The notes under the pieces: model-generated
What the model was told of the DNA's origin: nothing
What the model saw: only the letters and a program-made list of their open reading frames with translations
Database searches by the model: none
Origin: Arachis hypogaea
Taxonomy: Eukaryota > Streptophyta > Magnoliopsida > Fabales > Fabaceae
Direction of reading: 5' to 3'
Length of the DNA stretch: 64,000 bases
NCBI RefSeq assembly: GCF_003086295.3
Contig: NC_092038.1
Coordinates: 101,091,837 to 101,155,836, forward strand
Position numbers and translations under genes: made by a program
In this document: positions 1-10,640 of the stretch, one piece after another
Layout of the letters: each line of letters begins with the position of its first letter
Position numbering within the stretch: the stretch's first letter is position 1

Positions 1-421
1 TGTATTTTCTTTTATTATTTTCGAAAAATATATAGGAAAAAGAAAATAAGAAATTCAAAATTTTTAAGAAGAATTCCAGGAATCTTTCAATGTTAGCCTA
101 AAGCTCCAATCCAAGGGTTGGACATGGCTTAATAGCCAGCCAACTTTAGGATGGCATTACATGCATTGAGGTGATTAGTTGAAGTCTCATTCCAAAAGGA
201 TTTGGATATGGCTTTATAGCCAGCTAGAATTCAACATGCTTCATGAAACTCTAGAATCCATTCTTAAAAATTCTGAAGCCATAGAATAATTTATTTTTAA
301 TTAAAATATTTTTTTTGAAAATAGGGATAAATTTTTTGAAATTTTTTTTGAAAATAAAACAAAAAGAAAATTACCTAATCTGAGCAACAAGATGAACCGT
401 CAGTTGTCCAAACTCGAACAA
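1..421 (-). other. Leader of element G (minus strand), cut by window edge
   Basis: This AT-rich non-coding sequence reads on the minus strand as the stretch between a primer-binding site and a gag gene. It shares blocks with the leaders of E, A, B and K, including the phrase around a TTGCTCAGATTAGG-type sequence next to the primer site and the GGCTGGC...GCCATGTC repeats. The body of G lies to the left of the window, so its coding capacity is unknown. Confidence 0.75.
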
Positions 422-439
422 TCCCCGGCAACGGCGCCA
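422..439 (-). other. Primer-binding site of element G
   Basis: The minus strand reads TGGCGCCGTTGCCGGGGA, starting 6 bases inside the LTR edge. This is the type of tRNA-primed minus-strand start site found in Athila-like elements. It fixes G's orientation and marks 446-1894 as its 5' LTR. Confidence 0.85.
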
Positions 440-445
440 AAAACT

Positions 446-1894
446 TGGTGCACGAAATTGTGATCTCTAATAAAGGCATTCAACTTGGTATGCGCGTTTA
501 TAACTCAAAACTTTCTTCACAACCTTGCACAACTAACCAGCAAGTGCACTGGGTCGTCCAAGTAATACCTTACCTGAGTAAGGGTCGATCCCATGGAGAT
601 TGTTGGTATGAAGCAAGCTATGGTCATCTTGTAAATCTCAGTCAGGCGGATAATAAATGGTTATGGAGTTTTCGAATAATAATAATAAATAAACAGAAAA
701 TAAAGATAGAAATACTTATGTAGATCATCGATGGGAATTTCAGATAGGCGTATGAAGATGCTGTGCTCCTTCTGAATCTCTGCTTTCCTACTGCCTTCAT
801 CCAATCCTTCTTACTCCTTTCCATGGCAACCTGTATGTAGGGCATCACCGTTGTCAATGGCTACATCCCATCCTCTCAGTGAAAAAGGTCTAAATGCTCT
901 GTCATGGCACGGCTAATCATCTGTCGGTTCTCGATCATGTCAGAATAGAATCCCTTGATTCTTTTGCGTTTGTCATCACGCCCAACAATCGCGAGTTTGA
1001 AGCTCGTCACAGTCATTCAATCCCGGAATCCTACTCGGAATACCACAGACAAGGTTTATATTTTCTGGATTCTCATGAATGCCACCATCAATTCTAGCTT
1101 ATACCATGAAGACTCTGATCTCACGAAATGGAAGGCTCGGTTGTCAGGCGAGGGAAACCATGCGTCGTGCATCAGGAATCCAAGAGATACACACTTTAGC
1201 TTTCGCTTGTAGAACGGAAGTGGTTGTCAGGCACGCCTTCATAGGGACGAATGATGATGAGTGTCACGGATCATCACATCCATCAGGTTAAAGTACGAGT
1301 AGTATCTTAGAACAGAAATAAGATTGAATTTGAATAAAATATAGTAGTAATTGCATTAAAACTCGAGGTACAGCAGAGCTCCACACCCTTAATCTATGGT
1401 GTGTAGAAACTCCACTGTTGAAAATACATAAGTGATGAAGGTTCAGGCATGGCTGAATGGCCAGCCCCCAAAACGTAATCACATGATCAAAAATACAATC
1501 CAGGATGTCTAATACAATAATAAAATGTCCTAGTTATACTAGACTAGCTACTAGGGTTTAGAGAAGTAAGTAATTGATACAGAAATCCACTTCCGGGGCC
1601 CACTTGATGTGTGCTTGGGCTGAGCTCGAGCTTTACACGTGCAGAGGCTTCTTTTGGAGTTGAACGCCAAGTTGTAACGTGTTTTGGCGTTCAACTCTGG
1701 TTCGTGACGTGTTTCTGGCGTTTGACTCCCGAATGCAGTATGGAACTGGCGTTGAGCGCCAGTTTACGTCGTCTAATCATGAATAAAGTATAAACTATTA
1801 TATATTGATGGAAAACTCTGGATGTCTAATTTCCAACGCCGTTGAGAGTGCGCCATTTGGAGTTCTGTAGCTCCAAAAAATTCATTTCGAGTGC
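446..1894 (-). repeat. 5' LTR of element G, truncated by insertion of E
   Basis: The LTR begins TGGTGCACGAAATTG in plus-strand view, which is the reverse complement of the family LTR end. It continues through blocks shared with the other LTRs in reverse order. It stops at 1894, where a plus-strand LTR begins, so the missing piece (the LTR's own 5' end) should lie beyond E. GCGTT...AACGCC palindromes are present at about 1650-1770. It is clearly more diverged from A, B and K than those are from one another. Confidence 0.85.
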
Positions 1895-3520
1895 TGATGA
1901 GCGGATAATTTATACGCTTTTTGGCATTGTTTTTAGTATGTTTTTAGTATATTTTAGTTAGTTTTTATTATATTTTTATTAGTTTTTAGTTAAAATTTAC
2001 TTTTCTGGACTTTACTATGAGTTTGTGTGTTTTTCTGTGATTTCAGGTATTTTCTAGCTGAAATTGAGGGACCTGAGCAAAAATATGATTCAGAGGCTGA
2101 AAAGGACTGCAGATGCTGTTGGATTCTGACCTCCCTACACTCAAAGTGGATTTTCTGGAGCTACAGAAGCCCAATTGGCGCGCTCTCAACTGCGTTGGAA
2201 AGTAGACATCCTGGGCTTTCCAGCAATGTATAATAGTTCATACTTTGCACGAGATCTGACGGCCCAAACAGGCGTTTCAAGTCAGCTCAAGAATTCTGAC
2301 ATAAAACGCCAGAACTGGCACAAGAATGGGAGTTAAACGCCCAAACTGGCACAAAAGCTGGCGTTTAACTCCAAGAAGAGCCTCTACACGAAAATGCTTC
2401 AATGCTCAGCCCAAGCATACACCAAGTGGTCCCAGAAGTGGATTTTTATGTCATTTACTCATCTTTGTAAACCTAAACTATTAGTTCTCTACAAATAGGA
2501 CCTTTTGCTATTGTATTAGACATCTTGGTAGCTATCTTTGAGTAGTCTTATGCTATCTTACATCATGGGGCTGGCCCTCGGCCATGCATAGACCTTGTTC
2601 TTATGTATTTTCAACGGTGGAGTTTCTACACACCATAGATTAAGGTATGGAGCTCTGCTGTACCTCGAGTATTAATGCAATTACTATTGTTCTTCCATTC
2701 AATTCAGCTTATTCTTGTTCTAAGATATCACTTGTTCCTCAACTTGATGAATGTGATGATCCGTGACACTTATCATCATTCTCACCTATGAACGTGTGCC
2801 TGACAACCACCTCCGTTCTACCTTAGATTGAGTGGATATCTCTTGGGTTCCTTAATCAGAATCTTCGTGGTATAAGCTAGAATTGATGGCGGCATTCAAG
2901 AGAATCCGGAAGGTCTAAACCTTGTCTGTGGTATTCTAAGTAGGATTCAAGGATTGAATGACTGTGACGAGCTTCAAACTCACGATTGTGGGGCGTTAGT
3001 GACAGACGCAAAAGAATCACTGGATTCTATTCCGACATGATCGAGAACCAACAGCTGAATAGCCATGCTGTGACAGAGCACGTTGAACATTTTCACTGAG
3101 AGGACGGGACTGTAGCCATTGACAATGGTGATGCCCAACATACAGCTTGCCATGGAAAGGAGTAAGAAGGATTGGATGAAGATAGTAGGAAAGCAGAGAG
3201 ACAGAAGGGACAAAGCATCTCCATACGCTTATTTGAAATTCTCACCAATGAATTACATAAGTATCTCTATCTTTATTTTATCCTTTATTCATAAATCATT
3301 CATAACCATTTGAATCTGCCTGACTGATATTTACAAGATGACCATAGCTTGCTTCATACCAACAATCTCCGTGGGATCGACCCTTACTCACGTAAGGTTT
3401 ATTACTTGGACGACCGAGTGCACTTGCTGGTTAGTTTTGCGAAGTTGTGATAAAGGGTTTAGATTGCAATTGAGCGTACCATGTTGATGGCACCATTGAT
3501 GATCACAATTTCGTGTACCA
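1895..3520 (+). repeat. 5' LTR of element E
   Basis: It starts TGATGAGCGGATAATTT and ends TGTACCA, just before the primer site. At 1626 bp it is close to the 1644-1647 bp LTRs of A. Three GCGTT...AACGCC-type motifs occur at about 2300-2370. The core-promoter region corresponding to CTCTATAAGTAG in A reads CTCTACAAATAG here, so the TATA box looks damaged. Confidence 0.88.
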
Positions 3521-3526
3521 AGTTTT

Positions 3527-3544
3527 TTGCGCCGTTGCCGGGGA
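3527..3544 (+). other. Primer-binding site of element E (one mismatch)
   Basis: It reads TTGCGCCGTTGCCGGGGA. The second base is T where the other copies have G. The single substitution would weaken tRNA pairing at the 5' end of the site and fits an old, inactive copy. Confidence 0.85.
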
Positions 3545-4049
3545 TTGTTTGAGTTTGGACAACTGACGGTTCATCTTGTTGCTTAGATTAGGTATTTTTC
3601 AGAATTTTTAAGAATGAATTCTAGTGTTTCAAGGTGATGTTCTTATCATCACCAAAGCTGATTGATCTTCATCAATTTAGCTCTTGAATGTAATGTCCTG
3701 CTGAAGCTTGGCTAGCCATGTCTAATTCCTTTAGACTAAAGCTTTAGACTAACATTGCATGATTCCTGGAATTCTTATTAAAAATTTTGAATCTCTTTAT
3801 TTTCTTCTCCATATAATTTTCGAAAAATCCAAAAAAAAATTACAAAATCATAAAAACCAAAAATATTTCTTGTTTGAGTCTAGTGTCTCATTTTATGTTT
3901 GGTGTCAATTGCATGTTTCTGTTCTTCTTGCATTTATCATGTGTCTTCATTGATCTTCAAGTTGTTCTTGATGATTTACTTGCTCTGATCTTTAAATTCT
4001 CTTGTTTTGTGTGTTTTGTTGTTTCTCATATGCATTCTCAATTTGTTAG
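3545..4049 (+). other. Leader of element E, first part
   Basis: This non-coding leader is shared with A (about 21580-22060) and K. It includes a single copy of the GGCTaGCCATGTCTAATTCC block and the phrase ATGTTTGGTGTC. It stops where the Tat element D inserts; the remainder resumes at 14593. Confidence 0.75.
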
Positions 4050-4052
4050 TAG
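4045..4052. other. Left target-site duplication of D, GTTAG plus an extra TAG
   Basis: GTTAG at 4045-4049 matches GTTAG directly after the 3' LTR (14593-14597). Three extra bases, TAG, separate the left copy from the LTR. They may be a slippage product or evidence that the true duplication is not exact. The uninterrupted sequence in A (about 22055) and K reads CTGTTAGTGTCAGTAG, which supports GTTAG as the target. Confidence 0.6.
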
Positions 4053-4594
4053 TGTTCATACCCTGGGTCGAGCTGTCCGACCCGGGATGTTCTACGGGCA
4101 AAGCGACCGACCTCTTCAGGTCAGGACAACCCGACCTATTCTCAAAGAGCTCGGCCAAGTCACAGGAAAGCCCAAACAAAGGGCCCAAATAGAGGAACAC
4201 GCCCCAAATCCTAAAGCGGCCCAAGCCTACAGAGAGAAGGGCGGTTCCCTTAAAGATAAGATGACCTCACTTAAAGATAAGATAAGATAAGATAACTAAC
4301 TTATCTTATCCACAGAAGGCCACATCTCACCATTATAAATACACTGGAGCACCCAGGTATAACTCATACTCTGATTCTACTCAATACCTGCTTAATACCC
4401 TTGCTAACTTATGTATCGGAGTCCCTTGCAGGTACCCCCCAACCTCCGGGGACGAAGGATCAGCACCACTACCAAGTCCAACAAGTCGGACACATCAGCT
4501 TCGGCCGCCGTACACCTGCCGAACACGTCGGCTCCGACCAACACAGAAGATCTTATCCAAGATCGGCCTACAGTTTCAGGTAACTCTCGGAACA
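4053..4594 (+). repeat. 5' LTR of element D
   Basis: It starts TGTTCATACC and ends CTCGGAACA. The terminal TGTTC/GAACA inverted repeat and the near-identical copy at 14052-14592 define it. It contains a short AAGAT/AAGATA run (about 4253-4291) and a TATA box. An ATG at 4411 inside the LTR opens the gag frame, but the likelier gag start is downstream at 4636. Confidence 0.93.
4334..4341 (+). promoter_or_regulatory. TATA box of D's 5' LTR promoter
   Basis: TATAAATA within CATTATAAATACACTGG is a good plant TATA box. Transcription would be expected to start about 30 bp downstream, near 4370. The same box is kept in the 3' LTR at 14333-14340. Confidence 0.7.
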
Positions 4595-4595
4595 T

Positions 4596-4613
4596 TGGCG
4601 CCGTTGCCGGGGA
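4596..4613 (+). other. Primer-binding site of element D
   Basis: TGGCGCCGTTGCCGGGGA lies one base after the LTR end. It is the same 18 bases as in the Athila-like elements here, so D and its neighbours would use the same tRNA primer. Confidence 0.88.
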
Positions 4614-4635
4614 ACCTGGAAGTCATCCCATTAAC

Positions 4636-6117
4636 ATGGCGGATGACCATGACAACGACCACGATTCAGGTTTGGAAGACAGAACGCCGCATAAAAACGC
4701 AGACATGATACTCGAAGATACTCCAGAAACCAACAGAGACAAAAATTCATCAAATCCAGGAGTAATAGAAGCACTTCAAAATCGATTGGAGCAACTTGAG
4801 AAAGAAGCCCAACATCGACGAGAAAAAGAAGAAGATCTACGCCGGGAAATAAGGCGGCACCGAGAATTAGAAGATAAGCTTATAAAACTCGAAGCTGATC
4901 TCAAAACTAAAGCTACTCGACCATCCACAGAGGATAGCTCTCAGAAAGATCAAGATCCATTCACCAGAGAAATCATGAAAACCAAAATTCCAAAAGATTT
5001 CAAGCTTTTGGATATGACTCTATATGACGGCACCTCGGATCCCAACCATCATCTCAGCAACTTCAGAAGTAGAATGTACCTCACTGATGCCTCAGATGCA
5101 GTTCGCTGCAAAGCCTTTCCAACAACTCTAACCAAGACAGCCATCAAATGGTTCGACAACCTACCTCCGAAATCCATCTCGAGTTTCGACGACCTGGCCA
5201 AGAAGTTCCTGGCCCGATTCTCCATACAAAAGTATAAAGCCAAACACGCACCTAGCCTACTAGGGATCAAGCAAGGAGATCGGGAGAGCCTTCGCAACTA
5301 CATGGAAAGATTCAACAAAACATGCATGGACATACAAAATCTTCCAACAGAAGCTGCCATTATGGGCCTCATAAATGGCCTACGAGAAGGACTATTTAGC
5401 CAATCTATATCAAAGAGATACCCGACCTCCTTAGACGAAGTACAAGAACGGGCACAAAAATACATCAATATGGAAGAAAACTCTCGACTTAGCGAAACCT
5501 CAAGGTTCGGTTCTGCCTACCGAGATAAAGAATCCAAGAAAAAGGAAGATCGCTCCGGAGAGAAAATTAAGAAATATCATAACTATACTCCTCTTAGGGT
5601 ATCCTTGGTAGATGTTTACAAAGAAGTCTGCCATACAGAGAAAATCCCTCCAGCTCAGCCACTTAAAGGTAAAAGAGGAGGAGGAAATCGGAATGAATAT
5701 TGTGAATATCACCGACTTCGAGGGCATTCTACCAATGAATGCTTCGATTTGAAAAACGTCATAGAAAAATTAGTACGAGAAGGAAAATTAGATCGGTTCT
5801 TGGCCAACCGGGACGAAGAACCAAGGAAAAGAAGAAGGGATGAGGACGTCGGACGATCTGAACGATCGCCTCACACACCAGAAAGACATGTCCACGTGAT
5901 ACATGGCGGATTTGCTGGGGGAGGAATCTCCAAATCATCTCACAAGCGACACCTCAAAGAGGTATACCACGTCGAAGGAAAAAAGGAAGCCCCAGACATC
6001 CCAGCAATCACGTTTACCAAGGAAGACGCATCCGGGATCATCTCGGGACATGACGACCCCATGGTCATTATGATCATACTGGCAAACGCCAACCTTCACC
6101 GTACACTAATTGACTAG
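4636..6117 (+). CDS. gag: Tat-type gag polyprotein, runs into protease and ends at an in-frame TAG
   Basis: This is the capsid/nucleocapsid precursor that would form the cytoplasmic virus-like particle. The frame is open from 4411, but the Met at 4636 (MADDHDND) is the first after the primer site and is preferred. In sequence order: an acidic N-terminus, a charged coiled coil (LEQLEKEAQHRREKEEDLR, about residues 45-95), a Retrotrans_gag core (ATG-proximal KWFDNLPP...FLARFS... ESLRNYMERF) and a variant zinc knuckle C-x2-H-x4-H-x4-C (CEYHRLRGHSTNEC). The frame then enters the retropepsin and hits TAG at 6115-6117, immediately before the G-S-S of the active site. The TAG looks like a mutation, although a readthrough-type gag/pol stop cannot be excluded. 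Confidence 0.85.
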   Translation: MADDHDNDHDSGLEDRTPHKNADMILEDTPETNRDKNSSNPGVIEALQNRLEQLEKEAQHRREKEEDLRREIRRHRELEDKLIKLEADLKTKATRPSTEDSSQKDQDPFTREIMKTKIPKDFKLLDMTLYDGTSDPNHHLSNFRSRMYLTDASDAVRCKAFPTTLTKTAIKWFDNLPPKSISSFDDLAKKFLARFSIQKYKAKHAPSLLGIKQGDRESLRNYMERFNKTCMDIQNLPTEAAIMGLINGLREGLFSQSISKRYPTSLDEVQERAQKYINMEENSRLSETSRFGSAYRDKESKKKEDRSGEKIKKYHNYTPLRVSLVDVYKEVCHTEKIPPAQPLKGKRGGGNRNEYCEYHRLRGHSTNECFDLKNVIEKLVREGKLDRFLANRDEEPRKRRRDEDVGRSERSPHTPERHVHVIHGGFAGGGISKSSHKRHLKEVYHVEGKKEAPDIPAITFTKEDASGIISGHDDPMVIMIILANANLHRTLID

Positions 6118-6307
6118 GGAAGCTCTGCCGACATCTTGTTCAAAACTGCCTTCGACAAAGTCGGTCTAAAAGAAAAAAAAGCTAAGAGCGTACCCGAACA
6201 GCCTGTTCGGACTAGGAGATACCCCAGTTCAACCGCTGGGATACGTATCGCTGCATACAACCTTCGGAAAGGGGAACCAATCCAGAACACTCAAGATAGA
6301 CTACATC
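6118..6307 (+). pseudogene. Retropepsin segment of D, broken by stop and frameshift
   Basis: After the TAG the same frame continues GSSADILF, the typical flap-side sequence after the catalytic Asp of Tat-type proteases. Within a run of eight A at about 6173-6180 the frame changes, and the downstream protease and linker are in the next frame, which then runs without interruption into pol. Catalytic Asp, stop codon and shift lie within about 65 bp. The homopolymer run is a plausible site of either a real indel or an assembly error. Confidence 0.75.
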
Positions 6308-9300
6308 GTGGTCGACGTAAGCTCAGCCTACAATGCCTTAATAGGTCGGACAACGTTAAATCAACTCGGTGCAATAGTTTTAACTCCACATCTATGTATG
6401 AAATTCCCAACTGCGGAAGGGATAGCTACAATAAAGGCAGATCAAAAGATGGCACGTCACTGTTATAACGAAAGCCTAAACCTCCGAGGTGAAGGAGGAG
6501 AGTTCCACACAATCGAGCTCGGTGGAGTTCAGAGGCGAGAAGAACTCCGACCACAACCCGAAGGAGAAGTAGAAAGAATCCAGATCGGAGACACCTCGGA
6601 TAAAACAACTAATATTAGCACAATCTTAAAAGAAGACATAAAGGAATCACTAATACGGTTCCTACGAGATAATGTTGATCTGTTCGCATGGAAAGCCGCC
6701 GACATGCCAGGTATTGATCCCGAACTAATGAGCCACAAATTGGCAGTCTATTCGGGATCCCGGCCGGTACAACAAAGACGAAGAAAACTTGAACCAGAAC
6801 GAGCTCAGGCTATAGAAGAACAAGTACAAGCGCTACTTGAGGCCGGGTTCATAAGGGAAGTCAAATATCTACTATGGCTAGCAAACGTCGTCTTGGTGGA
6901 AAAGTCAAATGGGAAGTGGCGAATGTGTACCGACTACACCGACCTCAATAAAGCCTGCCCAAAAGACCCCTACCCACTCCCAAGCATCGACGCTCTAGTG
7001 GATGCTTCATCAGGATATAAGTATCTCTCATTCATGGACGCATATTCAGGGTACAATCAAATCCCCATGTATCCACCGGATCAAGAAAAAACCTCGTTCC
7101 TAACACCGAAAGCAAACTACTGTTACATAGTGATGCCTTTTGGTCTCAAGAACGCAGGAGCTACTTATCAAAGGCTAATGAATAACGTTTTCTCAGATCA
7201 CATCGGAAAAATTATGGAAGTTTATGTAGACGATATGTTGATAAAGACACAAAGCGAAGATACATTGTTATCCGACCTGACTCAAGTGTTTTACACTATC
7301 AGGAAACACAACATGCGGCTCAATCCCGCAAAATGCACCCTTGCAGTAAAAGCCGGCAAATTCTTGGGCTTCATGCTCACACAAAGGGGGATTGAAGCAA
7401 ATCCAGAAAAGTGTCGAGCCATACTCAACATGAAGAGCCCAACCTGTATCAAAGAAGTACAACAACTCAACGGGAGGTTGGCCGCTCTATCCCGATTCTT
7501 AGTAGGAGCTGCGATAAGATCTCTTCCCTTCTATGCTACTTTAAGAAAGGGAAAACAGTTCGAATGGACGACAGAATGTGAGCAAGCCTTCCTAGACTTC
7601 AAGGAGTTCTTAGGACGGCCACCTATCCTATCTCGGCCACGAGAAGGAGAACCGCTCATATTATACCTCGCAGTAGGGAGCCGGGCAATAGCCTCAGCAC
7701 TAGCCAGAGAAGACGAACATGGGCAAAAACCCGTCTACTTCGTTAGCAAAGCACTACAGGGATTCGAGCTGAACTACCAGAAAATAGAAAAGTTTGTCTA
7801 CGCCCTGATCCTCACATCCCGGCGGCTTTGCCCATATTTCCAAGCGCATACCATCAAAGTTCGAACCAACCAACCCATAAAAGGGATATTGCAGAAAATA
7901 GATCTAGCAGGAAGAATCCTACAATGGGCAATCGAGTTGTCCGAATTCGACCTCCAATACGAGGCGCGTACAGCAATCAAATCGCAACACCTGGCCGACT
8001 TCATCGCAGAATTTACAGACATCCCGAAAATTCCCATAGAATGGAACATATACGTAGACGGATCCTCAAATAAAACAGGAAGCGGTGCGGGTGTGATACT
8101 TGAAAGCAACCAAGGAACTCAACTTGAGCTCTCCCTTAAATTCGGATTCCCGGCCTCAAACAACCAGGCAGAATACGAAGCACTATTAGATGGTCTGAAG
8201 CTGGCTAGGGAAGTTGGAGCTCGGAAACTCAACATTTACAGTGACTCACAAGTCATCACCTCACAAATAACAGGAAGCTACCAAGCTAAAGATCCGACCA
8301 TGAAAAAATATTTGGATAAAACCAAAGAACAGCTCGGACAACTCGGGGAATATAGGATCCACCACATACCTCGTGAGCAAAATGCCCGAGCTGACGCCCT
8401 TTCAAAATTAGCCAGCACCAAACCAGGGGGCAACAACAGAAGCCTCATCCAGGAGGTATTACAGAACCCGTCAATAGCAGAAGAAGAAAGAATCCTAGCC
8501 ATAATAGGTCGGGATCAAGGATGGATGACCCCCATAATAAACTACCTCAGAACAGAAGAACTCCCTACAGATGAAAAGGAGGCAAAGAGGCTGAAAAGGG
8601 AGGCACAGTACTACACTATCATAAACAACACACTGTACAAAAGAGGGATATCAACACCTTTACTAAAATGCGTACCAACTTCCAACACAAAGGAAGTCTT
8701 GGAGGAAGTACACAGCGGCATTTGTGGTAATCATCTCGAAGCGCAAGCTCTCACCAAAAAGATACTCCGGGCGGGATTCTATTGGCCAACTCTACAAAAG
8801 GAGGCTACAGAATTTGTAAGGACATGTCCACCATGCCAGAAGCATGCCAACTTTCACATTGCCCCACCAGAAAAGCTCATCAGCGTGACCTCACCCTGGC
8901 CATTTGCGAAATGGGGACTCGACCTTCTCGGACCCTTCCCACAGGGATCGGGACAAGTAAAATTCTTCATAGTAGGAGTAGACTATTTCACAAAATGGAT
9001 CGAGGCAGAACCCCTGGCCAACGCCACCGCTCAAAGAAGTCGAAAATTCCTATATAGGAACATTATTACGAGGTTCGAGGTACCATACTCAATCACCACG
9101 GACAACGGTACCCAATTTACAGAGGCATGCTTCAGAAAATTGGTGGCCGACTTGAACATAAAACACCAGTTCACCTCCGTCGAACATCCCCAAGCCAATG
9201 GACAAGCCGAAGCGGCCAACAAAGTCATATTGGCCGGACTAAAGCGGAGGCTACAAGAAGCAAAAGGAGCTTGGGCCAAGGAACTTCCACAGGTCCTATG

Positions 9301-9757
9301 GGCAAATCGAACAACCCCTCATTCCACTACAAACGAATCACCATTCCGACTAGCATACGGAGCGGAGGCAATGATTCCAATAGAAATCGAAGAAGGATAT
9401 CCCCGAGTAGTCCACTACAATGAACAAGCAAACTCCCAACTTCAGAGAGAAGAGCTCGACTTGTTACCCGAAATCCAAGAAAGAGCTCGGATCAGGGAAG
9501 AAGCCCTAAAGCGACGAATGGCTTCCAGATATAATCAAAAGGTAGTGCCAAGAAGTTTTGCAGAGAATGATCTCATCTTAATCAGAAATGACATCGGAAC
9601 AACTCGACCCGGAGAAGGAAAGTTGGCAGCAAACTGGAAAGGACCCTACCGAATCATTGAAGTACTGGGGAAGGGCTACTACAGACTGTCCGAGCTTGAT
9701 GGACGAGAGCTTCCCCAATCATGGCACGCCTGCAACCTAAGAAGGTACTACAGTTAG
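6308..9757 (+). CDS. pol: Tat-type pol: reverse transcriptase, two RNase H domains, integrase
   Basis: The open frame is 1149 codons; the true frame begins further upstream near 6182, and the first codon here is GTG. Reverse transcriptase: CTDYTDLNKACPKDPYPLP, FMDAYSGYNQI, and the catalytic YVDD at about residue 306. A first, degenerate RNase H/connection follows. A second archaeal-type RNase H (about 580-720) keeps D (IYVDGSS), E (NNQAEYEALLDGL), D (YSDSQ) and D (NARADALS). Integrase has the H-H-C-C finger (about 798-846), a D-D-E core (GLDLLGPF, TTDNGTQF, NGQAEAANK) and a GPY module (WKGPYRI). It would copy the RNA and insert the cDNA. No internal stop is seen, but the upstream protease is broken. 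Confidence 0.93.
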   Translation: MVDVSSAYNALIGRTTLNQLGAIVLTPHLCMKFPTAEGIATIKADQKMARHCYNESLNLRGEGGEFHTIELGGVQRREELRPQPEGEVERIQIGDTSDKTTNISTILKEDIKESLIRFLRDNVDLFAWKAADMPGIDPELMSHKLAVYSGSRPVQQRRRKLEPERAQAIEEQVQALLEAGFIREVKYLLWLANVVLVEKSNGKWRMCTDYTDLNKACPKDPYPLPSIDALVDASSGYKYLSFMDAYSGYNQIPMYPPDQEKTSFLTPKANYCYIVMPFGLKNAGATYQRLMNNVFSDHIGKIMEVYVDDMLIKTQSEDTLLSDLTQVFYTIRKHNMRLNPAKCTLAVKAGKFLGFMLTQRGIEANPEKCRAILNMKSPTCIKEVQQLNGRLAALSRFLVGAAIRSLPFYATLRKGKQFEWTTECEQAFLDFKEFLGRPPILSRPREGEPLILYLAVGSRAIASALAREDEHGQKPVYFVSKALQGFELNYQKIEKFVYALILTSRRLCPYFQAHTIKVRTNQPIKGILQKIDLAGRILQWAIELSEFDLQYEARTAIKSQHLADFIAEFTDIPKIPIEWNIYVDGSSNKTGSGAGVILESNQGTQLELSLKFGFPASNNQAEYEALLDGLKLAREVGARKLNIYSDSQVITSQITGSYQAKDPTMKKYLDKTKEQLGQLGEYRIHHIPREQNARADALSKLASTKPGGNNRSLIQEVLQNPSIAEEERILAIIGRDQGWMTPIINYLRTEELPTDEKEAKRLKREAQYYTIINNTLYKRGISTPLLKCVPTSNTKEVLEEVHSGICGNHLEAQALTKKILRAGFYWPTLQKEATEFVRTCPPCQKHANFHIAPPEKLISVTSPWPFAKWGLDLLGPFPQGSGQVKFFIVGVDYFTKWIEAEPLANATAQRSRKFLYRNIITRFEVPYSITTDNGTQFTEACFRKLVADLNIKHQFTSVEHPQANGQAEAANKVILAGLKRRLQEAKGAWAKELPQVLWANRTTPHSTTNESPFRLAYGAEAMIPIEIEEGYPRVVHYNEQANSQLQREELDLLPEIQERARIREEALKRRMASRYNQKVVPRSFAENDLILIRNDIGTTRPGEGKLAANWKGPYRIIEVLGKGYYRLSELDGRELPQSWHACNLRRYYS

Positions 9758-10089
9758 AAAAGATTATTTAGATATTCTACAAGATTCCAAGACGCATTAA
9801 TCTGAAGTATTAATCGTCTGATTATAAAGCAACAGGCCGGCAGAAAGTGAAAAACAAATTCACTGCGCGACCACGATAAAGACAATCGTCCGATAAAGGT
9901 GAAAACGCGATTCACCCAAAAGATGATCTAAAGACGCCAACCATTTTCTACAAATCGGCAAAGATGAACACAGAATAATGTAAGAAGTTATCGAAAGCAA
10001 TCCAAAAAAAGAACCTGACGAGGTCTTACGGATAGCTAATATAATAACTTAAAAGACTGACCGACGTTCAGAAATCAGACCAAGTCAAC
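9758..10089 (+). other. Non-coding spacer after pol in D
   Basis: There is no ORF of note. Phrases such as CTGACGAGGTCTTACGG and TAACTTAAAAGACTGACCGAC look like very worn relatives of the tandem repeat that follows. Confidence 0.6.
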
Positions 10090-10640
10090 CCAAGTTATAA
10101 GTAAACCCTGGAAAGAGGTCTGGCCAACCCTATTAAAGAGGATTACTTTAACTTAGAAGGGCCTGACATAACAAAGTCAGCCCAAAACTAAAAAAGTTAT
10201 ACAAGTAGTCCCTGAAAGAGATCTGACAAAGATCCAAAAAAAGAGGACTACGAAAAATAACTTAAAGGAGACCGACATAACCAAGTTGGACTTCTACCAT
10301 TAAAAAAGTTATACAAGTAGTCCCTGAAAGAGATCTGACAAAGATCCAAAAAAGAGGACTACGAAAAATAACTTAAAGGAGACCGACACAACCAAGTCGG
10401 ACTCCTACCATTAAAAAAGTTATACAAGTAGTCCCTGAAAGAGATCTGACAAAGATCCAAAAAAGAGGACTACGAAAAATAACTTAAAGGAGACCGACAC
10501 AACCAAGTCGGACTCCTACCATTAAAAAAGTTATACAAGTAGTCCCTGAAAGAGATCTGACAAAGATCCAAAAAAGAAGACTACGAAAAATAACTTAAAG
10601 GAGACCAACATAACCAAGTCGGACTCCTACCACTAAAAAG
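10090..10640 (+). repeat. Tandem repeat of about 111 bp in the 3' region of D
   Basis: The phrase ACAAGTAGTCCCTGAAAGAG recurs at 10201, 10313, 10424 and 10535, giving periods of 112, 111 and 111 bp. The last two full units are nearly identical. A more diverged unit precedes them from about 10090, and worn ones follow to about 10760. A homogenised centre with decayed flanks is the expected product of unequal exchange. Such 3' tandem repeats are described for Retand-like Tat elements. Confidence 0.9.
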
